The notes beneath the pieces were generated by a model. That model worked only from the letters and a program-made list of their open reading frames with translations. It searched no databases and had not been told where the DNA came from. Of a stretch of 8,184 nucleotides of DNA, positions 1 to 6,800 are shown piece by piece. The DNA lies in NCBI GenBank assembly GCA_020433835.1, contig JAGRBY010000322.1:1-8184 (forward strand). The letters run 5' to 3'. The DNA is from Anaerolineae bacterium (GTDB taxonomy: Bacteria; Chloroflexota; Anaerolineae; 4572-78; J111). How positions within the stretch are numbered: position 1 is the first letter of the stretch; every line of letters starts with the position of its first letter. The position numbers were made by a program, and so were the translations under genes.

Positions 1-50
1 GGCATTTTGACTGTTCCCTTGGCAGGTTTCAGTCAATTTTGCCTCTTTTT
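1..50 (+). terminator. Possible intrinsic terminator of an upstream gene
   Basis: An imperfect inverted repeat spans 1-43. TTGACTG (7-13) pairs with CAGTCAA (30-36), and GGCA (1-4) pairs with TGCC (40-43), with a small T-T internal loop between the two stems. The apical loop is 16 nt. A T-rich run (44-50, TCTTTTT) follows directly, as in a Rho-independent terminator. The gene it would end lies left of the window, so the orientation is inferred from the T-run. The large internal loop makes this only a moderate call. Confidence 0.4.
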
Positions 51-79
51 TCCTCTACCACAGAATCCCCCAGAACTAG

Positions 80-220
80 GCTTTTTCAAATACATTTCTT
101 GAAACAGGCCAGTACACCCCTGATAATCAGCCTGTAAATATTTTTTTCAATGATAGCGCGGTCTATTCTTTTTATTCGGCTGCAACGCGCGGCGTTGAGG
201 TTGAAAAAGTAGCAATTGAA
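80..220 (+). other. In-frame, protein-like 5' extension of the cohesin/dockerin gene without a start codon
   Basis: Reading upstream from 221 in the same frame, no stop occurs until the TAG at 77-79. The 47 intervening codons read as plausible extracellular protein, for example NIFFNDSAVYSFYSAATRG followed by a GVEVEKVAIEL stretch that runs smoothly into the annotated protein. No ATG, GTG or TTG is present in this frame before 221, and no hydrophobic signal peptide can be read. This suggests that the real N-terminus has been lost through 5' truncation, an upstream frameshift or an assembly join, rather than that translation naturally begins at 221. Confidence 0.5.
99..127 (+). promoter_or_regulatory. 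Candidate sigma70-type promoter upstream of the cohesin/dockerin gene
   Basis: TTGAAA at 99-104 and GATAAT at 122-127 are separated by exactly 17 bp, each one base off the consensus hexamer. Transcription would begin near 134, about 87 nt before the TTG at 221. The hairpin at 1-50 lies upstream, which fits a new transcription unit starting here. Against it, the frame of the following gene is already open and protein-like from base 80. The hexamers could therefore be chance matches inside old coding sequence. Confidence 0.4.
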
Positions 221-3200
221 TTGTTAAATCCTGAAATACCCGGCGAACCGGTTGATGCCGAATATTTGGGCTACAGTCCCGACACTGTCGTTTTAGGAAC
301 GGATAATGTACTCTACATCTTGAGTAGTGCTAATCTTAGTGTTTTTCGATGGTCGGTTACGGAACGCCGCTATCTTGAGTCGATTCCCCTGGTAGAAGCC
401 CCGAAATTTATGACCTATTCGCCTGTGACTCATCGCTTGTATCTGGCCTATGACTCCGGCAAAATAACAGAAATTCGATTAAGTGAGTCGACGAGCGAGC
501 AAGTTTTTGCGAATTCACCGCAGTCGCCTCTGGGGTTGTCCACCGCTAACGAATATGTTTTTGTGTGTGATGCAACCGGAGCGTGGGAATCTCACTTTAC
601 TTATGATCCGGACGGGACGCTAGTCTCTCAACAAGAGTGGAACTATTACTCGGATGAATACATTTGGAGTGAAGCCAATCAAAAAATCTATTTCTTTCGA
701 GATCATACATCGCCCAATGATTTGATTTGGGAAGATATTGATGCTGACGGAATTATTGGCACCCAACAAGACTCGCCCTATCACGATAGTACGGGCATTA
801 TTCACCCCATTCGCGTTGCTCCTGACGGATCGGTGGTGGTATTAGGCTCGGGCCGTATCTATGATGCCATTACCCTCGCCCAGATTGATACGTTATCAAA
901 CAATATAAGTGACGCCACCTGGGCCGATGATACGCTCTACACTTTGCGTACGTTTGATAGTAATACGCAGATACAAAGATGGAGCAGCAATTATGGCGTT
1001 AATGCTGTTTTTAATTTGCCCGGTACGCCAACCCGCATCCTTACCGTTGGGAGTGAGCTGTTAGTTATCACTAACTTCTATGGTTTACCGCGTTTTTCCC
1101 TCTTTGATCTTGATTTAAATGAGATATTCTCCAGCTCAACCATGGCGGAGCTTACAGCATCGAATGACAGCCCTTCGTGGCTGGGACAATCTACCCATTT
1201 TGATGCAGCGCTGCTTCATGGTTTTGGCCCCATAACGTATAACTGGGATTTTGATGATGACCAAATCGGGTCAGGCCAAGTCACCAACCATGTTTACGCT
1301 GATTTGGGTCTATACAGCGCGGTTGTTACCGCTACCAATCCCGTCGATATATTGACTGCAACAACAACCGTAACCATTACCGATGTTCCCATTGCCGATT
1401 TGTCTGCTGCCAATGATAGCCCCACAGAAGTTAACCACCCGACCCACTTGACGGCTTCCATCGCTGCCGGGACAAACGTTGCCTATAGCTGGGATTTTGG
1501 AGATAATAGCTCACCGGGCAGCGGCGCGTCGATAACGCACACATATACCGAATTGGGTGAATACACGGCGGTTGTGACAGCCGGTAATTCGATGGGCATG
1601 GAAGTCGCAACGACAACTGTGACCATTGTTGAGGAATTCACGCCAATTTTGGCTGTATCGCCAAACGAACTTGTGTTTAATGCCATAAAGAATGGCAGTA
1701 ATCCACCTAGCCAATCTTTTTCAATTACAAACGCCGGAACCGGCCCTCTTTCCTGGACAGCCGACGACAATAAGCCCTGGTTGAATATCGGCTATAAAAG
1801 CGGTACTGCACCGGCTACAGTTGATGTATCGGTTAATATTGCCGGACTGGCTCCTGGCACGTATTCGGGCAAGATCATGATCACCAGCCCCAACGTTCAA
1901 GGCAGCCCCCAAAATATCGATGTCACATTGGTTGTTGCTTCACCGCCCTCGCCATCACCCATTGAACTGGTAGCCAATGCCGGCCTTGACACCATAAAAC
2001 TGGAATGGAGTCCGGCTGCTGATCCTCTTGTAACAACTTATCGCATATTCCGTAAGAAAAACGGCCAGTCATTTTCTCAAATCGCTTCGACATCATTTAC
2101 CAGCTATTTAGACGGCAACCCAAACTTGATAGCCGGCCAAGAGTATTGCTATAAAATTGAAGCCTTGCGTTTTGATAATAGTGTTAGTGCTGTTTCCAAT
2201 GTAGCTTGCGCTACATTTGGGCAAGTGACACTATGGTTACCAAATACCTGGGCTGCGCCGGGGCAACTTGTTGCTATTCCTGTTAATATCCGTAACGCAA
2301 CGGGCCTGCGTATTGCGGCCAGCGATATATGGCTCGATTTTGACGGATCAGTTTTAGAACCAGTAACCGTTTGGAATACGCCTTTAACAGCTGGCTATAG
2401 CTGGGGGTATAGCTTTACCGAATTTCCCGGCTACAGCCGTATTCGCATTTCATCCCTGTCCAGTAATCCCCCTACGCTTTGGGGGGATGGCTCACTATTC
2501 TGGATTGTTTTTGAGGTGGCGGGATCGCAAGGTGATGAAACGTTGCTCAATCTGCGTGAGTTTATTTCAGGTGTGGGCGGCTCGGCCATTTATACGCCCG
2601 AAGATGTGTTTACCCCAATCCCTCTGCAACTGGAAGATGGACTTTTTCGCGTAGGTAGTGGTTATATCCTGGGTGATCTCAATGGTAACGGTGTTGTTGA
2701 ATCGATTGATGCCTACATTGCTTTGCAAATTGCTAGCGGCAAATTAATGCCAACCTGGCAGCAGATTTATGCCGGCGATATCAACGGCAATGGACAAATT
2801 GACGCAGGTGATGCCTCGATGATTTTTTACTACGTTGTTTTTGGTGAATGGCCGCTTAACCTCGGAATATCAAGCAGCGATTTGCAAGCATCCGGCACAA
2901 CTCCCATTCAACTCGTGCTGGAAGATATTACGGGTAATCCGGGTACCACAGTAGTGACAACCCTAAGCGCTGAGAATTTGTCTGACTGGGCCGGTGGTGA
3001 ATTTGTTATTGCTTATGATCCGACCCTCATCGACAGTGTTGTTGATGTGAAGGCCATAGACTTAGCCCAGAATTTCGCTCTTCAATTTCACGATGACGGC
3101 CAAGGCTTAGTTCATATCGCTTTAGCTGATTCTTCATCCGTAAGCGGGTCCGGCGCAATTTTAGAGATTTCCGTACGAATCGTGAACAACGCACAAAATG

Positions 3201-3364
3201 GTCAAGTTGCCGCTTTAACGTTAGCCGAAGCCAAACTCAATGATGCGTCGGGCCGTGATTTTGCGACATCTGCTTTACAAAAAACCATAGAAATAGAGAG
3301 TGCGCAACTCCAAATAGGCCAACCCGCATCTACGTCAGTCTATCTACCCATCATGATCAAGTAA
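221..3364 (+). CDS. Large extracellular multidomain protein: propeller-like, 2x PKD, BACON-like, Fn3, cohesin, dockerin, cohesin
   Basis: No enzymatic domain is visible; this looks like a binding or scaffold protein working outside the cell. Residues 1-305 form a beta-rich, propeller-like region with a DxDxDG loop at 172-177. Two tandem PKD domains (about 308-388 and 391-470) are offset by 83 residues, with NWDFDDD and SWDFGDN cores. A BACON-like Ig domain follows (475-573, SFSITNAGTGPLSW, then PWL), then Fn3 (578-667). A cohesin-like domain (668-812) comes next. The type I dockerin (815-880) has two calcium loops: D819, N821, N823, D830 and D853, N855, N857, D864. A second cohesin-like domain (895-1027) precedes the tail VYLPIMIK. 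The start is doubtful: TTG at 221 has no ribosome site, there is no signal peptide, and the frame stays open upstream to base 80. It is probably 5'-truncated. Domain calls from the dockerin onward are firm; the propeller is tentative. Confidence 0.8.
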   Translation: MLNPEIPGEPVDAEYLGYSPDTVVLGTDNVLYILSSANLSVFRWSVTERRYLESIPLVEAPKFMTYSPVTHRLYLAYDSGKITEIRLSESTSEQVFANSPQSPLGLSTANEYVFVCDATGAWESHFTYDPDGTLVSQQEWNYYSDEYIWSEANQKIYFFRDHTSPNDLIWEDIDADGIIGTQQDSPYHDSTGIIHPIRVAPDGSVVVLGSGRIYDAITLAQIDTLSNNISDATWADDTLYTLRTFDSNTQIQRWSSNYGVNAVFNLPGTPTRILTVGSELLVITNFYGLPRFSLFDLDLNEIFSSSTMAELTASNDSPSWLGQSTHFDAALLHGFGPITYNWDFDDDQIGSGQVTNHVYADLGLYSAVVTATNPVDILTATTTVTITDVPIADLSAANDSPTEVNHPTHLTASIAAGTNVAYSWDFGDNSSPGSGASITHTYTELGEYTAVVTAGNSMGMEVATTTVTIVEEFTPILAVSPNELVFNAIKNGSNPPSQSFSITNAGTGPLSWTADDNKPWLNIGYKSGTAPATVDVSVNIAGLAPGTYSGKIMITSPNVQGSPQNIDVTLVVASPPSPSPIELVANAGLDTIKLEWSPAADPLVTTYRIFRKKNGQSFSQIASTSFTSYLDGNPNLIAGQEYCYKIEALRFDNSVSAVSNVACATFGQVTLWLPNTWAAPGQLVAIPVNIRNATGLRIAASDIWLDFDGSVLEPVTVWNTPLTAGYSWGYSFTEFPGYSRIRISSLSSNPPTLWGDGSLFWIVFEVAGSQGDETLLNLREFISGVGGSAIYTPEDVFTPIPLQLEDGLFRVGSGYILGDLNGNGVVESIDAYIALQIASGKLMPTWQQIYAGDINGNGQIDAGDASMIFYYVVFGEWPLNLGISSSDLQASGTTPIQLVLEDITGNPGTTVVTTLSAENLSDWAGGEFVIAYDPTLIDSVVDVKAIDLAQNFALQFHDDGQGLVHIALADSSSVSGSGAILEISVRIVNNAQNGQVAALTLAEAKLNDASGRDFATSALQKTIEIESAQLQIGQPASTSVYLPIMIK

Positions 3365-3380
3365 TCACAACAACAATAAT

Positions 3381-3420
3381 GTGAAAAAGGAGACGAGCTA
3401 ATCATCGTTTCCTTTTTCAC
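3381..3420 (+). terminator. Strong hairpin after the cohesin/dockerin gene
   Basis: A 16-bp inverted repeat has arms GTGAAAAAGGAGACGA (3381-3396) and TCGTTTCCTTTTTCAC (3405-3420), separated by an 8-nt loop. The only imperfect pair is a G-U wobble in RNA. It begins 17 bases after the stop codon. No T-run follows the stem, but the 3' arm itself contains CCTTTTT. Because the arms are A-rich/T-rich, the structure could work in both directions. It is most likely the transcript end of the gene before it. Confidence 0.65.
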
Positions 3421-3427
3421 ACTTAAG
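3418..3427. repeat. Perfect 10-bp palindrome CACTTAAGTG
   Basis: CACTTAAGTG is a perfect palindrome that overlaps the last three bases of the terminator hairpin. A related half-word, TTTTAAGTG, occurs at 3442-3450. It lies about 50 bp upstream of the start codon of the broken gene, so it could be a regulator site or the remains of a longer repeat. Nothing else supports a function. Confidence 0.3.
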
Positions 3428-3468
3428 TGAGAAATAATGTGTTTTAAGTGCTGAGGACTTTAATTCAC

Positions 3469-3474
3469 GAGAGG
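3469..3474 (+). promoter_or_regulatory. Ribosome binding site of the broken beta-helix gene
   Basis: GAGAGG lies 4 bases before the ATG at 3479. With the strongly hydrophobic N-terminus that follows, it fixes this start over the overlapping ORF starting at 3448 in another frame. The sequence between this site and the ATG resembles that of the vWA gene (GAGGTTCTATGA here, GAGGACTCTATGA there). Confidence 0.6.
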
Positions 3475-3478
3475 TTCT

Positions 3479-3715
3479 ATGAAGAACAGGATCTTAAAAA
3501 TCAGCCTAAGCCTAATTTTTGGCACAGGCTTGATTGTATTCTCAGTCTGCACTCTGACGGGGTTGTTCGTTTACCCTCTTCCCATTTACGCTGCCGGTAC
3601 GCGCTACGTTACCCCCACCGGCCTCGATACCGGCAACACCTGCGCCGATAGCGCCAATCCCTGCGCCACCATTCAACATGCTGTTGATGTCGCTGAGGTG
3701 GATGACGTTATATGA
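3479..3715 (+). pseudogene. N-terminal remnant of a secreted parallel beta-helix-type protein (signal peptide plus first strands)
   Basis: The readable 78 residues begin with a Lys/Arg-containing N-region (MKNRILK), then a long hydrophobic core, and a likely signal peptidase site after residue 39 (PIYAA, then GTRYVTP). The mature start GTRYVTPTGLDTGNTC, followed by NPCATIQHAVDVAEVDDVI, matches the usual opening of right-handed beta-helix (pectate lyase-like, choice-of-anchor) surface proteins. In these, the next residues normally start a repeated coil of several hundred residues. Here a TGA at 3713-3715 ends the frame right after DDVI. The matching C-terminus is found 25 bases later in another frame, so the piece is best read as the 5' end of a gene that has lost its middle. 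As a free 78-residue product it would have no complete domain. Confidence 0.7.
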
Positions 3716-3740
3716 TTATCACCGTTCCTGTCTCAAATAG

Positions 3741-3836
3741 ATTACTGCTACACCGAACCATTTCAGCCACTGGGCTGTCCTTGCGCCGGTAACAGATGAT
3801 GAAGCGGAATTGTACTTACCGCTTATTGTGAAATAA
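3741..3836 (+). pseudogene. C-terminal remnant of the same or a sister secreted protein, ending in the YLPL tag
   Basis: Frame 3741-3836, which follows the TAG at 3738-3740, reads ITATPNHFSHWAVLAP, then VTDDEAELYLPLIVK and a stop. It has no start codon. The NHFSHWAVLAP motif is a common closing strand of secreted beta-rich proteins. The tail ELYLPLIVK differs from the end of the downstream vWA protein (ELYLPLIVR) only in its last residue. It lies in a different frame from the 78-residue N-terminal fragment, so at least one frame-changing deletion or rearrangement, or an assembly collapse, separates them. The preserved start, signal peptide and tail show that an intact gene once stood here. 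The TAA is followed 8 bases later by the ribosome site of the vWA gene. Confidence 0.65.
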
Positions 3837-3844
3837 CAAATCTT

Positions 3845-3849
3845 GGAGG
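3845..3849 (+). promoter_or_regulatory. Ribosome binding site of the vWA gene
   Basis: GGAGG lies 5 bases before the ATG at 3855. It decides the start: an in-frame TTG at 3843 overlaps the ribosome site and would add four residues (MEDS) ahead of a signal peptide that begins cleanly with MKKYG. Confidence 0.85.
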
Positions 3850-3854
3850 ACTCT

Positions 3855-6800
3855 ATGAAAAAATATGGTTTGATGCTTATTATTCTGGTCAGTCTCTTAA
3901 GTGCGGTCTTTATCGGGTTAGACTACTTCAACTCCGCCACCGCCGATGACGCTATCGATGTCCAGCCATTAGACATCGCCGTTGTTTTCGATGCTTCCGG
4001 TTCTATGCAATATGAAACCACCTGTTTCGACTGCTGGGAACCCAATGGTGCCGATGTCATCGCCAACCCCTGGCCGGCCAACGGAGTCTTTAATCCTCTG
4101 CCTGACACCACCACAGCTGGGCTTTGTACCGAAAATCTTCAATACATTGTCGACCCGAATGGCAATAAATATTCTGTTCACGAAGCCGAACTTTACTCGC
4201 GCGACGTACCCCTTCACGGCTGGGAGTTTGATAAGCGCACGCCCGGCCAGGGCTTCTGGGTCATCCAGCGCCTTCATAACATGGATGCTTCCGGCACCGA
4301 TAGCCGAGGTGCGTTCATCAGAGCACATCCCTATGCGGTTTACAGTCAATATCAACTCGATAACTATCCTCAATTACAAGGCGGAGCTTACAATAACGAG
4401 TGTTTCAACGGCCCCAATCTAAGCGGCGCTTGTTGGGCCACCACCGCAGCGCTTTTGGGTGAGACGCCGCCATCGAACAACCCGCCCTATGTTGAATATG
4501 ATTTTACTCCCGGTTGGTCCGGCAATACACACGTCTGGATTAGAGCGCAGGGGGCATATAACTACTCCTGGAAGTGGTTGGGCCAAAGCCCTGTCACGCG
4601 CGAATTCTGGCAGAGAGCACTATTCTGGCAGCTCGGCCCGGCCGACGGCTCTAACTGGAGCGACGTTCAAGGCCGTGATTTTACAAATCTGGACTACTCT
4701 CGTAACTATGACTTTCCGCAAAATGACCACTGGCGCTGGTTAAAATTGGGTGATATTCCAACTACTCAGGGTACCCAACATACGCTGCGCCTATACCAGG
4801 GTAGCGCCGGTTTTAATATCGATAAAGTCATGTTTACAAATTTTAGCGGCGGCGTTAGTAACACGACCATCGCTGAAAACGGCACTGTTTACGGCGATAG
4901 CTCGGGTATCAATACCACCTTTAAGAACATGGTCAATCAAAATAGCGGCAAAGGTCCGGATGCCACCAAAGGTTCGGCCACGCGAGAAGCGTGTAACGTG
5001 TGTAATCCTGTCTTTGGTCAAACAGTTGATATCCCACAATGCAGTTGTAAAACCAGCAAAAATGATAACACAGCCAGCAGCTATGGCGCTGGAGGAGCGG
5101 GCGTTGGCTGTACTCAGGTTTTAACGGACACCAACCAACTGACCAATGATCTCTACCACGACATCGATCCCATTCGGAGCGCCAAAGAAGCTGTCAAAAA
5201 CTTTGCTATTCAGCTTGATCCCAAAATCGATCAGCTGGGGTTAGTCGCTTATTCAAGCAATGTTAAAAACGGCACCACCAACGGTATTAAACAGCGCGTA
5301 GAGTTGCAGTGCCTCACATGGGCGGAAACAAACGATCTGCAGGGCATCGAGGCCTGCTACCAAGCCACCAATGCGATATCTTACACGGATATCATGCGCT
5401 CTGTTGAGATTCATAATAATAATGGCAGTACCAATATTGGCGATGGAATGCACGAGGGTTTGATCGAATTAGGTATCGATACAGTCCCGGAAAGAAATAT
5501 TGACCATGAATGCCGTCCGCCTATTAATGACGGCAGCGTCTGTGATCGGCAGGGAACCGCGCAGCGCATTCTTATTCTCATGACAGACGGTGTGCCGAAC
5601 GCTTATAATAGCGGTTGCCCCGCCAGTAACGTATGGACTGGAACATTTGGACAGGGGAATAGAGCGTTTGACTGCGCCATTTTTTATGCCCAACAAGCGG
5701 CGGAGAATGATGTCGCTCTATTCACTATCGGAATGGGGCCTGCTATTTACCCCGACTTGCTAACCGCCATGGCCACCGGCACCGACCCCACCACCGGCGA
5801 TGTCTATTTCGACCAAAACTGTGGTGCCTTTTTTCCGGTAGCAAATTTGAATACGCTCGATGACGTCTTTGACGAAATCGAACAACTGGCCCGTAACTGC
5901 CCCCAACCAACCCTCGATCCCCAGATTTCGTCGACCAACGGCTACATCCTGCCCCAGTCGAGCCAATTGATGGCCCATCTGATTGACCACCAGGGTATCC
6001 CCCACGATATCTACCTGAGCGATGCCGACGGAGCCACCTATCCAATCTGCCTTAACGTCTTGCCCGGCGGCGATGACCCTGCCTGCGCGCTCGATGCTGT
6101 GCCGCCCGGCGGGTACGAACTCTACTCCGTGATCGCCGGCAGCCAAAATCCCCGGGTGGCGGTGGCGCCGGAGTTGGTCATCGTTGTCGCCGATACCTCT
6201 GCACCTCAAATTCTCTCGCTGAGCGGGTATGACACTATTCAAACCGCCCCTCCCTTTCAGGTGCATCTTGAAAATCATCCTGCCGGATTTAGTTACGATA
6301 TTTATCTCAAAAGCGCCGCTAGCGCCTTTAAGATTTGCAGTAACCTCACGGCTAACGTGATGGGCCGTGTTGAGGCGACCTGTTCGCTGGCCGGTATCCC
6401 GCCCGGCTTGTATAATCTGGTTTCTGTTGTCGCCAAAACGATAAACCCCTCTGTTGCCGTTTCCGAGCGCCAGGTTGAGGTGATCGGTGATCCTGCGCCG
6501 CTCTTAGCCATTCGTAAGCAAGGGCCGGCGACAGCCGCTCCCGATGAACTGATAACCTACACTCTGACCGTCACCAACAGCGGCTCGATTTCCGCCACCA
6601 ACCTAATCCTCACCGACACCCTGCCGGCGGGAGCGAGTTACGTATCGGGCGGGACAAAAATTGGCAATGTCATTCGTTGGTCGCTGCTTCAACTGGAGCC
6701 TGACGAAACCGCGGCCCGGTCGTTTAGGGTGACCGCCACCCAAACCATCACCAACAATGACTATGGCGTTACATCCGATGGCGGCTATCAAGCCATCGGT

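Noticed and set aside
150..212. ATG at 150 opening a 20-codon frame after the candidate promoter
   Set aside because: It is short and Arg-rich, has no ribosome site, and is not in frame with the following gene. It would overlap a protein-like frame.
1142..1630. Repeats in the PKD region as a possible mobile or tandem DNA repeat
   Set aside because: The similarity is at protein level (two PKD domains offset by 83 residues) with diverged DNA, so it is ordinary domain duplication.
1431..1912. Several overlapping minus-strand frames opposite the PKD and BACON-like region
   Set aside because: The + strand carries unmistakable PKD motifs (WDFGD, HTYTELGEYTAVVT), and the antisense frames look like shadows.
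3448..3651. 67-residue + frame starting before the broken beta-helix gene
   Set aside because: It overlaps the better supported start at 3479 in another frame, is rich in Arg/His/Pro without a domain, and has no ribosome site.
3843..3857. TTG at 3843 as the start of the vWA gene
   Set aside because: It would overlap the GGAGG ribosome site. The ATG at 3855 has proper spacing and begins a standard signal peptide.
3969..5124. Open frames of 82-146 residues on either strand inside the vWA insert (for example 3982-4422 +, 4459-4743 +, 4750-5124 +, 3969-4373 -)
   Set aside because: The main frame is continuous through the region with a good ribosome site and signal peptide. The alternatives have no ribosome site and odd residue composition.
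5743..6278. Long minus-strand open frames (172 and 100 residues) opposite the vWA gene
   Set aside because: They are antisense to a clearly coding region with recognisable domains, lack recognisable domains themselves, and arise from the GC-rich codon pattern of the + strand gene.
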